64,000 bases of DNA, taken from positions 43,079,959-43,143,958 of the forward strand of contig NC_087064.1 in assembly GCF_963678635.1 (NCBI RefSeq), given 5' to 3'. Numbering within the stretch: the first letter of the stretch is position 1; the number at the start of each line of letters is the position of its first letter. Below are positions 22,677-33,345 of the stretch, piece after piece. This DNA is from Symsagittifera roscoffensis (lineage: Eukaryota > Xenacoelomorpha > Acoela > Convolutidae). Both the position numbers and the translations under genes were made by a program. The notes under the pieces are model-generated. The model was not told the origin of the DNA and made no database searches. It was given only the letters and a program-made list of their open reading frames with translations.

Positions 22677-23924
22677 GGTACTAAGGTTTAGACTAAGAAG
22701 TTGCACGAATCTATCCGGCCGAAAATATGATAGCGTGACGAACAGACGGTGTAAGTTATCTGAAATTACTCTATTAGTACAGAACTTTGTACATAACTCA
22801 TTAAATTCTTGACTTAATATCTGACCAGAAGTTCTTTTTGATTTCTTTGAAAAAAAAACGGGGATTTTTTTGATTTTTCGTTTAGAAATTTTGATAAAAT
22901 TTCTGTTCAGAAACTGGCTATATCTAAGCTATTTCTAGCTAGAAAAAATCTCCTGTTGGGGCTCGAATAACCAACCTACCGATTGCTAGACGCTTGTGTT
23001 AACCGCTAGAAATCATCAGAAGTTGAAAAAAGCAGCAATCTAATTCAAAGTAACACTTGTTGTCTTGCTAAGATTATTGTCTATACTCCGAGCATGTAGA
23101 ATCCAACTTTATCTCTGATTAACCTTACTAAATATTTTGTTAATTCTCTGAATATTCTATGATAATTTGAATATAGACTAGAAGCCTTTGCTGGGTACGG
23201 GTAGCAATCTAAATGTCCAAAACGAACCGAAAAAAAAGTTCTGATACAATTAGATTCCATGAAATTAGTTTTAATCAGAAGCATACTTTTGCCAGGCAAT
23301 TTCCAGAATTCCATCCGTACTGAATTAAATTATCCGGACAAATTGAACAAATTTAGATTATTCAAAAGCATTTTTTTCAAATTGAATTAAGATGAGACAA
23401 AAAGTGAGTAGAACGGAGTTGGCTTAGGACTCGGAGCAAGCTATTATGGTGCAGTTTTTTTTTCGAAAATCGGAACCAAATTTTTACCCACCCCTCCCCC
23501 CTCAAGAAAAATGGGTCGACTTGTTTTTTTTTAAAGTTAATCATGATAAACAATGAGAAAAATTTATTAGAATGAGCTTCTCATAGAGCCCAATAAAGTT
23601 CTTGAAGGGTAAAATCTCTAAAAATCTATTTAAGAGTAAAAGTAAAATTATGGTTAAGAAACTAGCAAAATAAATTGCACCATGATAGTTTTGTTAAGCT
23701 AAAATTGCCGTTTTCATTTTTTGTTTAACCTTAACTCATTATGAGGAAACCACATTTGAAGTTTCCATTTTTGCTCGTTTTGTCCAGATAATATTTTATT
23801 AATCACAGGACTTAAAAAGTGGCGTTGGTTTTATCTCAGCCACATTTCCCTCTTAATTTCCACTTTTTAAAATTTCCTAACTATTTGAAGAAATTTCGCA
23901 TTCAGTTGCAAACAATTACTTGAA
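22677..23924. repeat. segmental duplication, unit 2, left part
   Basis: Second copy of 18818-20097. It has small differences, for example a few bases lost in the tRNA-like segment (22951-23009) and about 17 bp near 23,545. Confidence 0.85.
22951..23009 (-). repeat. tRNA-like SINE head candidate, copy 2
   Basis: Duplicate of 19095-19153 with a few bases lost in the T-loop, which confirms it is not under tRNA constraint. Confidence 0.4.
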
Positions 23925-24735
23925 TTCATCAAACTAGTTTAGCAAATTACTAGTAAATAAGTTCATCATTCATGTGAACACTTTCCTTTATATCTGACGC
24001 TGATAACACCCTATTTAGGCATTTATTGTTTTTTTTTTTTCATAACGGAAATGTAAGTAGGTGGCAAGAAAAGAAAAAAGAGAAATGAATGTCGGAATCA
24101 GTTCTTCTAGTGTTCACACGTGTTTTCAATGAATCATTACCTTTCTTTTCTGTTAAAAGTCAAGCCACTTTTTGTATCCCACTGTTACTGGCGCATCAAG
24201 AGATGGCGGCCAAAAGGCGCCTCTGAAACCATTGAAGGGCGATGTTTTTAAGCTGCGTGGTTTTCTGCAAACCTGTGTTGTTGATACTTTTTCCGTAATT
24301 AGAGAAACTATAACGTCAGAGCTGTGAAAAACAGCAGTTCAAAATTTTAAAAAAAGAACTGAATTGGTTTGAACTGAGAGAACTGAAGTTTTTTGCTGTG
24401 TTTAATTGGGTTATAAAGAAATTATTTTGACTGAAGTTAAATGGTTATAATTAGGTAAAATTGCGTACCTTTGTAAAAAAAAAGTAGATTAAACTCAAAT
24501 CTGACATTTAGAGATTAAGATTGATTTTCTTTATAAGAGAAATACCTTCATATGGCGCTAAATATAGAATTTCGTGCCATATTAAATGCTGAACTATTGG
24601 CTAATGATTTTTGAAAAATGATTATTGTTTTGAGTTTCGCATTGAGCTTAAATGTTAGTTTTTGCAATTAGTAAACTTTTGTAAGAACCGCAGCAAAGCG
24701 CTTGAGATGAATAAAAGTGGGGGTTGCAATATGGA
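23925..24735. other. unassigned sequence unique to duplication unit 2
   Basis: It takes the place that the family A element has in unit 1. It contains a short G+C-richer patch around 24,190-24,290. No gene recognised. Confidence 0.4.
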
Positions 24736-25094
24736 GTGCGCCTCCCCCGTCAATTCTGGTTGCCAAAATTTTTACAAATGGTCCCGCCTTTGGAACAACA
24801 TTATGACATCCATTTTTCGCTGAACAACCTCGAACTTTTCTGAAGACGCCTTGGGCGCCAAAGTGCCAAACTTTTGGGGGGGGGCGTGGCGAAAACACGC
24901 AGTTTGTTGGTCAAAGTTTTCGAAAAAATGCCTAAAAATGCATTTTTTTTGGCCTGTTTTTTGAAAAATTTGCCTGCTGCGCAGAAAGTTTCATACAAAA
25001 TAGAGTACTTACACTATTTTAAGGTCGTTAATCAAACTGGTCAACCTTAAAAAAAATCGGCAAAATTTTTTTTTTGAAAAAGCGCCCCCGCTCC
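24736..25094 (-). mobile_element. family C-related element, fuller copy in unit 2
   Basis: Matches 21023-21300 but keeps a segment including GCCTGCTGCGCAGAAAG, a family C signature. Termini with CAGGGGCGGAT are not present. Confidence 0.5.
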
Positions 25095-25989
25095 AATTTA
25101 TATTTCTTATAAGAGAACATCCTTGGTCATTGCGTTTTTAATGATACGACTAACACGTTTTCGAAAATCATTTTTTGTTGTATTTCTCGTTGGACAAAAA
25201 AACAAAGCCATGAAGCGCGACACTCGAAAAAAATTAGTTTATTAAAAACTGTTGGTCATACCATTTTCTTGAATGCCTGGATTGATAAAAAAATCATACA
25301 ATTTTCAAATATGGAAAAAAACTAGTCATGCATTTTCATGCAGTTTCATAAGCACAGAAAATTGCCTGGAAAGTCTAAGTTTTGTAATTTTTCCTATATG
25401 AAAATTGTATGACTAGAAATTTTCGATAAAACAAAAGTTTGATTTTTTCTCAAGTTTAATTTCTTCGAAATATTTTCATGTTGTGTTTATAAGCTAACAT
25501 AAATGACAAATAGCTTAGGCTAATCAAAACTAGAATCACTAAGGGTTAGGCTGTACAAGGCAAAGGAAACAACCTGAATGTCTTAGAGTTGTCAAACACA
25601 TACTGTATAACGGAAGTCTCAATTTTTTACGTTTCGGCAAAATGTTTCATTTGTTTTATTTGAAAATTTAATTAATCTGGCATTGAGCAAGACCTAGATG
25701 CCAATTATATAAGAAAAAAAAGTTTTTGTGAGTTTTGAAAAAAAAATCCGTGCGAAACTGAAAAAAAAATCTATTTTTGTTTAAACAAAAAGAATGCTGG
25801 TTTGAGTACAAAATTCGTTTCGCCGTTGAAAACAAAAATTTTTTCAGAATTGTTTTGATACTATTTTGAAAAAAATTTTGTCGCCAATAAAAAAAGACGG
25901 GTCATGCCACTTTAATATCTAGAAATTGTATGATGAGAAATTTTTTTGACAAAGGTGTTCCTTTTTTACTACTTTTTGTCAAAAAAATG
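25095..25989. repeat. segmental duplication, unit 2, right part
   Basis: Aligns with 21301-22240, with scattered changes and a deletion around 25,790 relative to unit 1. Confidence 0.7.
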
Positions 25990-26437
25990 CTAATCATACA
26001 ATTTCCATATAGGGAAAAAGTATGACTAGTATTTTTTGATGACAACAAATAATTTCAAATCGAATTTCGTACTTAAGCAAACATTTCCCAGAAAATTTTT
26101 TTTGCATGCTAAATTAAACTTTTTGTGTGCATAACTTAGTCCTAGATACACAAAAGTTGGATTTTTTTTTTTCGTTACTCTGGATAATTTTTTTAAAAAA
26201 TGCTAAACACTCCTATTTTTTTCGTATGGCATGTTTATGTATGCCTTGATCATTATCTGATCAAATTTTTTTTTTGGTTTAGGGGAAAGTGCTAGTCATG
26301 CAATTTCCATATATGAAAAATCAATAATCATAGACATTTCATGCAATTTTCTGTACATAAGGAATTACATGAAAAGTGTGTGACTAGCATTTTTCATATA
26401 AGAAAACTATATGATTAGCATTTTTGGTCAACCCGGG
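25990..26437. mobile_element. family A element, 3' portion
   Basis: It ends GGTCAACCCGGG at 26426-26437. The interior holds GTGCATAACTTAGTCCTAG, CCTTGATCATTATCTGAT and several AATTTCCATATA palindrome arms. The 5' terminus is missing. Confidence 0.6.
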
Positions 26438-26770
26438 TCAACTGATCACGGTTTCATATTAAGTCGATCAGACTTGTGGTTTTTTAAAGAATGTATCGGA
26501 ATATTGTACGAATACTATACGTCAAATTTCACTTTAGAACAATGTATAATCCGAACAGTTTTTTTGACACTTATAGCAAAAAAAGTGGACAAAAATTACT
26601 GCAGTTGCTTTTTAAGACCATTCATCAGCGAGGGATAGGACCAACATACGAGCTGTACGGCTCATCACGGAGCGCCGCTGCTGTGCACCTGTTTAGCAAC
26701 TACATGCATTTTTTTGTTACTTTTCTGGGCTGGGTAATAATGCCTCACTCTCAAGCAACCAGCACGAATC
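26438..26770. other. unassigned; possible SINE body
   Basis: More G+C-balanced than its surroundings. It lies downstream, in minus sense, of the tRNA-like head at 26771-26837, so it may be the body of the same SINE. The plus-strand frames here are not recognised. Confidence 0.3.
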
Positions 26771-26837
26771 ATGGTGGGCGTCGAACACTGATCTTTCACT
26801 TGAGAGGCGGAGACGTAACCACTTCACCACCGCTCCC
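26771..26837 (-). repeat. tRNA-like SINE head candidate
   Basis: The minus strand reads GGGAGCGGTGGTGAAGTGG (start and A box). Next comes a CTCTCAA anticodon-like loop (CTC). Last is AGTGTTCGACGCCC, a B-box-like segment close to GGTTCGANNCC. The 3' acceptor half does not pair with the 5' half. A decayed tRNA-derived sequence is the simplest reading. Confidence 0.4.
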
Positions 26838-27317
26838 AATACCTCCAATTGCAGTTACATCATTGAATGCTTTGCGCTGATACGGGTAGTTGTTTTCAAG
26901 TTTCATCAAAGGGTAATATTATTTGTGCTCGTTGTAGATTTCTTTCTTGAAGCCTCTTAAAATTTTAACTAGCCACTTTTGATTAGAAGTTGCCATACCA
27001 TCTGATTTTATTGAAGGCCTACAAGAAGTTGCACGAATCTATCAAAATAAAACAGCCGAAATTACTTTATGAGTGAGCCACCCGGACTTAAACTCAAAAC
27101 ACTGAGACTTCCAAACATGAGCATCATTTTTTTATTGTAGCTTTATGACTCGAAAACGTTGAGCATGTAGGGAAATGTTGTTGTTTGTCGTGACCTAATA
27201 AACGAGCATGCCAAATGCATAAAAATGTAAAAGAAAAATCAGTCGATAAAATACACAGGTTGGGGAACGAAAACAATCCGCAAAAAGGATTGTCTCAAAC
27301 TTCACAATGCATGCAGA
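26838..27317. other. unassigned sequence
   Basis: A fragment GCTGATACGGGTAGTTG near 26,878 recalls the family B end. Near 27,022-27,045 AGAAGTTGCACGAATCTATC recurs from the start of the 3.8-kb duplication units. Nothing else recognised. Confidence 0.3.
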
Positions 27318-27736
27318 CAGGGGCGGATCTAGAATTTTCTCGAGGGAAGGGGGGGGGAGGGAGGGTGTTGGGTGGGGTGGGGGTGGGGTGGGGGGGGGGG
27401 GGGTTTGGTGCGGATTTTCGAAAAATATTCGAAATTTTTGACAACCTTTTTTTTTACCGGCTGAGCAATTTGATTTTCCGAGCTCTCCTAAAGCACTAAA
27501 AAGACGCTGTTTTCGCCAAATTTTCTGCGCCGCGAAAATCGCGTTTTTTTAGCGCGCTTCCCCTCAAAGTTAGTATATATTGGCGCCAAAAGCGCATTTA
27601 GAAAAATTTTAGGGTCGGTCGGCCAAAAATGAATTTCTCAAAATAGTACAAAGGGGGACCCTTTGGGTCGGCGGGATCGAATCCCTGAGGGGGGGGGGGG
27701 GCGTCTGCCCCCTTCTTCCCCCTAAATCAGCCCCTA
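27318..27736 (+). mobile_element. family C hAT-like element with 8-bp TSD
   Basis: 419 bp, starting CAGGGGCGGATCTAGAATTT and ending CTAAATCAGCCCCTA. It is flanked by the perfect 8-bp direct repeat CATGCAGA at 27310-27317 and 27737-27744. It contains an expanded G-rich tract (14 G at 27390-27403) and the TAGCGCGCTTCCCC and GGCGCC blocks. It encodes no transposase. Confidence 0.85.
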
Positions 27737-27744
27737 CATGCAGA

Positions 27745-29297
27745 TGCAGAGGTGTTCCTTCGCCGTACACCGCTTTCCTCTGTGTATTTGAGAGCACCAT
27801 TCTTGCCTGCATGAGGCATAGAGTGTGTGGGGCGCTATAAACTTCTTTTGAATGTAGCATGAAATGGTCGGCGCTTTCACCCTGATCCCATTGATTTTGT
27901 GATTCCCGTTTTTGAAGATGGCGACAAATTATTTTCGCTTAACCTTGATAGTGTTGGTTGTGCATTTTTATCTTGGAACTTAACAATAATATTTGGTAGT
28001 TAATTCTAACTCACCTTTTTTTTCAGAATTTGACAAAACAAACCCAGTGCCTCGCGCAATTGAAAAAACGTTTGAAAATATTTTGCAAAAATAAAAAATT
28101 TTCAGTTAGTCCAATTCCAATCATTGAATTGACGTAGCGTTCAAATAAAATATTATGAACTTTGTGACTTTTTTTTATCGCAAACACATGAAGTTTCAGT
28201 TGAATTGGCAGGCGAAACTTTGTTGCTTGAGAAAGAAAAAACCCCGTTGAATCCAAGCTTTTCCAAGCCTCATGAAGTCAGTTTTCAACAACTAATAAAA
28301 GATGACGGCGTTTGCCTGTGTTCCGCGAAAAAAAAAATGAAAAAAAAAAACCTCTGCCTAACTCACCAAAATTTTTTCTGAGTCACTTTGGGTTTTTTCA
28401 CATTCAGTTTTTTGATATTAATTTTTGAACACCAAACAATGGAAAATTCAGTTGCTCTCAAGTTTTTTGATATTTTGCTATAGTAATGATAATTTGTATA
28501 CAATTGGCTCACACGTTCCAAAAGAAATTTCATCAATTTTGGTTAATTCAGTACCAAAAATGAGTACATCTTCCCAACTTTCCAACCTTAATTTAAAGCT
28601 TGATCACTGCTTGATACTGTGATCAGACTTTGAAACATAGGATTTGCTTGTGTCGTACAATTCAAATCTCGGTTACAATAGTCAAAAAGAGAAGGAAGCA
28701 ACCTATCGTTGCAATTCGAAATTGTTTGAAAAAAATTTGTTAACGATTCAAAACGATTCAAAAACGATTAAAAAAATTCAATGAAAAAATGAACAAAGAC
28801 TCAATTGTTTGCCAATTGTTAGAACATTTTTGAGCCAAACAAAAAAAATCAAAAAAATTCAAATTAAAGGAAGAAAGGACACAAAAGTTTGGTCAGCTAA
28901 ACAACTAAAAGAGCTGATCCTGAAGGAAGATATCCTAATGTTTGAGTGTAAGAAAGCGAAAACGGAAAAATTTTTGAAAATGTTTGCAGTTTGTTTATGA
29001 AAAGAAAAAATTTTATGTTTTTGTGAAGTAGAAAGGAAAACTTTTTATATTGGTAAATACAAAATTACACGGGAATTCAAAAATTAGGGTGGATTAAAAA
29101 TAAAAAATAAGGTAAAATTAGCCGGTCTACACAACAGAGTTTTTTCACAATTACGCAAGTTGATTGCCAAATGTCACAATTCCGTTGAAAAAACGAAATA
29201 CCCTTTAAGTTATACCAAAAATCGGTAAAGGTCAGTAAGTTTTCCCATGGGAGTTTTCATGCTTTTTAGTATGAAAAAAAAAATAGCTCAAGAAATA
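27745..29297. other. unassigned A+T-rich sequence
   Basis: Short frames only (for example plus 28425-28622 and 28809-29000), with no recognisable product. No clear repeat boundary. Confidence 0.35.
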
Positions 29298-29818
29298 CCT
29301 GGGTTGACCTCCATAAACCGAAAATGCTTATCTTACAATTACATACATCAAATGTACGGGAAAATGCTAATCAAAGAAGTTCCATACAATTTCAAAAATT
29401 CATTGAAAAAAAAATTCGAACTAGTTTCTTTGGCTATTTGAACCAAGTAAAACAGTCTGGTGATGAGAAATACTGTTTTTTTTTTGAAAAAAAAATAGTT
29501 TTCATAAAATTTCCATGTATGAAAATTATATGGCTAGCATTTTTTGATGGCGACAACAAAAATTTTACCAAGTAACTTTGAAATTGCCCCAAGTTTTTTT
29601 AAACCGAAAATCGAATTTTGTACTCAAACAAACCTTTTCCAAAAAACTAACTTTTTGGTTTATGAAAAAATGCTTGTCATACAATTTCTATTTCAGAAAA
29701 AAACATTGTCTTAAAGTTTTCCTGACACTTTTTGTATTTATGGAATTGTACAAAATTGTATGATAAGCATTTCTTCATATATGAAAGATGTAGGACAAGC
29801 ATTTTTGGTCAACCCTGG
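29298..29818. mobile_element. family A element, internally deleted, with TIRs and possible TA TSD
   Basis: The left end CCTGGGTTGACC (29298-29309) and right end GGTCAACCCTGG (29807-29818) are nearly perfect inverted repeats, bordered on both sides by TA. The interior carries CCATAAACCGAAAATGCTTA, GCATTTTTTGATGGCGAC and repeated AATTGTATGATAAGC motifs. At 521 bp it is shorter than the about 0.9-kb copies. There is no transposase. Confidence 0.7.
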
Positions 29819-29999
29819 TAAATTGATTGGTCCAGTACAATATAGTAATCATTCATTTTATGATAGGCAAAAAATTTGGCCTGTAGTTACGAAAAAAAAA
29901 CGCAAAAAATAATTGCAAGTGAACTTTCATTCCGCGTTATTACCTACAAAATTCTAAGATACAATATATATGTTTGATAAAAACAAATGGGCAACTCTA
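29819..29999. other. unassigned
   Basis: Nothing recognised. Confidence 0.4.
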
Positions 30000-30880
30000 A
30001 AAAATTTGGCTGTTTGGGCAATTAAGACATCTGAATCCCCTTTTCTGAAGTATTTTTCAGCTTTGAAAAAGTTATGAAGACTTTATGATTGCCAATTTGG
30101 CCAATGTGGCCAATTTGGAATAACTAACGCACGACATATTTCATACTAATAACGCGTAAGCGGAGATATAATCTTCGTGAGACATTATTCCAAATTGAAT
30201 TGAGGCATGCTATTTGGTCTATATTTTACTTCGATGGGTGCAAAATATACTTTTTCATACATTACATTGCGTGTGGGGCAGGCGCTGATCTAGGAATTTC
30301 TCGAGTGGGGAGGGCGGATTTTCAGAAAAAAAATTGAAAATTTTGTCGACCAAATTGATTTTCTGAGTTCTCTTTTGCTCTCCCAAACCGCTATAAAGAC
30401 CCTATTTTGACGAAATTTTCCGCGCCGCAAGCAAATTTTTGAAAAAAAGCCGAAAAGGCGTTTTTAGGCAGTTTTTTGTAAAATTTTGAACAAAAAATTG
30501 CGTTTTTTCGGCGCGCTCCCCCTCCAAAATTACTATCGATTAGCTCCGAAGACTCCTTTAGAAAAATTTTAAGGTCAGCCATATCTATTTTGGCTGGCTG
30601 ACCTTAAAATTTTTCTATCTCAAAATAGTACAAAGGGGACCCTTTGGGTTGTCAGAGGGTCGAATCCCTGAGAGAAGAAAAGCTTCCGCCCCAACCCCCC
30701 GCCCCTCTAAATCTGCTAATGGTGTGAGGGACGGTTTTCAAAATAAAAATCTGTAAAATTTTATGAGTTTTTTAAATCTTTTATTGATATCTTGATGATT
30801 GTTTTCAAATCGAACACCTTTCGATAGACTTTAAAAGGCATCGAAAAAGTTAGAGCTTGGACTTGATACGAGCAGTCTGG
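30000..30880 (+). mobile_element. family B repeat split by a family C insertion
   Basis: The left part holds the central foldback block (GGCCAATTTGGAATAACTAACGC ... ACATTATTCCAAATTGAA) and runs to GCGTGTGGGG. The family C element 30279-30721 follows. Then family B resumes and ends CTTGATACGAGCAGTCTGG. The uninterrupted copy at 37.8-38.3 kb reads GCGTGTGGAGGGA across the same point, confirming the insertion. Confidence 0.7.
30279..30721 (+). mobile_element. family C hAT-like element nested in family B
   Basis: It begins CAGGCGCTGATCTAGG and ends CTAAATCTGCTAATG. The flanks are GTGTGGGG (30271-30278) and GTGTGAGG (30722-30729), a 7/8 target-site duplication. Inside is a local inverted duplication: arms at 30562-30581 and 30595-30614 are perfect 20-bp reverse complements. 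They replace the usual single GGTCGGTCGGCC region. Confidence 0.8.
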
Positions 30881-31138
30881 TTCGCATATCTGGTCCAATT
30901 ATCGAAAGAAAAAAGTAGCGGAGTATTGTAAAATTACTTAAATTACAAAATTGTTGGTCCGTTTTGTTTATTCTTGTTCTTAGTAGGTTGAAACACGAAA
31001 AAAAAGAACTTATTTATGGCAATTGTTAGAAAGACGCCAATTGTCATTTGAGCCATATAGCATATAACGAATTGCCTCAACCAATTATACTTCAGATTGA
31101 TTTTTCTCGACAGAGTTTCTTGATGTTTTTGTTTCTTT
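30881..31138. other. unassigned
   Basis: Nothing recognised. Confidence 0.35.
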
Positions 31139-31230
31139 TTGTTCCGACTTTTGTTTTTGTTTCTTATTGTTCCGTAAAAAGCTATGTCACCTGTGATCCG
31201 CTCTGATACGAGCAGTTTTCTTTCACTAAG
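31139..31230 (+). mobile_element. family B, rearranged fragments
   Basis: TTGTTCCGACTTTTG and, shortly after, CTCTGATACGAGCAGT: the two ends of family B with nearly all of the middle missing. Confidence 0.5.
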
Positions 31231-31264
31231 GAAGTGTATGATAAGCAGTCTTCCTCACTTCTTC

Positions 31265-31605
31265 TGTCAGCTTCGGGGGCTCACCAACCAAAGGGTCCCC
31301 TTTTGGCATTGTGTTAGGCCGCTGTTTCTTCGGCGCCATTGTATGATAATTTTGAAGGCACGCGCGCGACGAAAGGACGCAACTTTTTAGTCAAAATTTC
31401 CCAAAAATTGCCCAAAAACGTTTCTTTTTTGTGAAAATTTGCGGTCCTGTTTTCTTTCTGTAAAAATTTGCGGCGCGACAATTTTGGTCAAAATAGGGTC
31501 TTTAGAGTATTCTGGGAGCGCTCGGAAGACTTAAAAAAAAAGGCCGTCGAAGTTTTCGAAAAAATGTTTGAAAATCCCCCCTCGAGAAAATTTTAGATAC
31601 GCCCC
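31265..31605 (-). mobile_element. family C hAT-like element, reversed, one end truncated
   Basis: The right end TTAGATACGCCCCT matches the family C 5' terminus in reverse. Inside are CAAAGGGTCCCC, TTCGGCGCCATTG, GCACGCGCGCGAC and GAGCGCTCGGAAG blocks in reverse order. The left terminus is absent. Confidence 0.6.
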
Positions 31606-32315
31606 TTCGAATCGACATAAGATAGCTTTTTTGCACTGATGGAAACAATTTTAATTGACGTCAAGAGGTCAAAACAAAAAACATTAAATTTTCATGCCAG
31701 AAAATTTACAATTAAAAACTTTTAATTGTTTATAGTCCTAAATAAGCATTTAATAGCCATTTTGGCTAAAGTAACTCGTTGAACGCGCTCCTAAGTTTTA
31801 ACACTTAATGTTGAAACAAAAATAGAAATCAAGTTCAATTGCGAAAACTTCTTATGAAAGCCAGCGGCATTAATGCATGCGTACACTTATGGAAAAATTG
31901 GTAATAAGGTGTCATAATGGCATCGGTAGGTGTCACCTGTGGGTCTGCTTGGGGAGTTTGTTGGTATCTACATGTATCTCTGCGTAAGTAAATATAAGGA
32001 AGCGGCAAATGAAATATTAACAATTTACCAGAAAAAGCTTTTTGACGTCATTTAAAAGTATTTCCATCAGTGAAAAAAGTGCTATCATACGCCACTTCGA
32101 TAGTAGAAAATGCGTCATTTCAACTGTCTCATACGTCGGCATTTTTCTATGGTTTCAGCAAAACCATGTATGGTCAATCCGGGCTGAAATTTCGAGTTAG
32201 AAGAAAAAATTAAGGGATATATATTTAACTGAGGAATAACGAAGGTCAAATCGAGGAGTTGTCTCCGCTTGGTTATTTATAGCCTTTCTTTTTCAGAAAA
32301 GTCCCAGTCCTACCT
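31606..32315. other. unassigned, with family A end fragment
   Basis: Near 32,162-32,180 TGGTCAATCCGGG resembles the family A terminus, preceded by ATCATACG-type motifs from about 32,090. The rest is unrecognised. Confidence 0.35.
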
Positions 32316-32615
32316 GTGTTTTTGTTCCGACTTTTTTTTAAAAGAAATTGACTTATTTTTTGTGCTCTGGGTCGTTTTTTTCTTGAGGCAAATATTGATT
32401 TTTATAAGCAACTCTTGACAGAACTTTTCTTATTTCATTTAAAAAATATTGTTAATTTGAGCTCAAACTAAGAAAAAAAATTAACCTCGGATGTTTTTTG
32501 TAAAGTCATTAAGGTTCAAAAATTGCCATTTTGGCCAATGAGGCCAATTTGAGATAATTAACGCGCGATATACTCCATGCTAATAACGCGTGAGAGGAGA
32601 TTTAATCCGCGTTTC
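32316..32615 (+). mobile_element. family B repeat, 5' half
   Basis: It starts TTTTGTTCCGACTTT and passes a GTGCTCTGGGTCG block and the foldback left arm GGCCAATTTGAGATAATTAACGC. It stops after GGAGATTTAATCCGCG, so the right arm and end are lost. Confidence 0.6.
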
Positions 32616-32699
32616 CTTGATTTTGCGTAATCACTGCAAAATCAATCGTGACATGCAATTTTGTCTATTTAAAAGTTTGCTGTTTTCAAAAAAAAATCC

Positions 32700-33345
32700 T
32701 TTTTTGTAAAAATGAAAGTACAAATCAATTATAATCGATTTAAATGAATTTTTTGCTGCATAAAACTGTAGCATATGATTTCATTTCAAAAAATCGATTA
32801 TAATTGGTAATTTTTCTGTTTCATAGACTAGCAATAAAACTCAAATATAATTTTGTTTACAGAAGTAGATTGCGAGAAGTTTTTAAGTACACAGAATCAT
32901 GAAAGTTTAAGAGCTTATAAAATTTCTGGTTATACCAAAAGTGCAAAAATTGATTAAAAAATAAATTTTGACATTGATTAAGAGTTTTTATGGATGCAAA
33001 AATGAAGAGCAAAGTATTAGAATTAGCCAAAAAGGAAAAAAGAATAACCTGTTGCAGTGCAATTAGCACAGAGTGTTTGAACCAAAGTCATAAAAAAAAT
33101 TGTAAATGTGTTTTTTCTTGTTTGAACTTAAGTCATAGAAAAACTATTAGATATCTTTTTTCTTCAAATTAGTGAAACGCGTAGTAATTAGTAGATAAGG
33201 AAACAAAGGACTTCAAAAACGAATAACAAACAAACAAGGTGACAAAAATTTCAACAAAATATATAAAATTTCTTCAAAAACAATTACTTGAATTGGATTA
33301 TAATTGGTTGCGTGTTGCCAAATTGCTACTCTATTTGATTATAAG
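32700..33345. repeat. family F motif region
   Basis: Several TCAATTATAATCGATT, ATCGATTATAATTGG and TTGGATTATAATTGG motifs are spread over about 640 bp. Otherwise A+T-rich with no gene. Confidence 0.35.
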
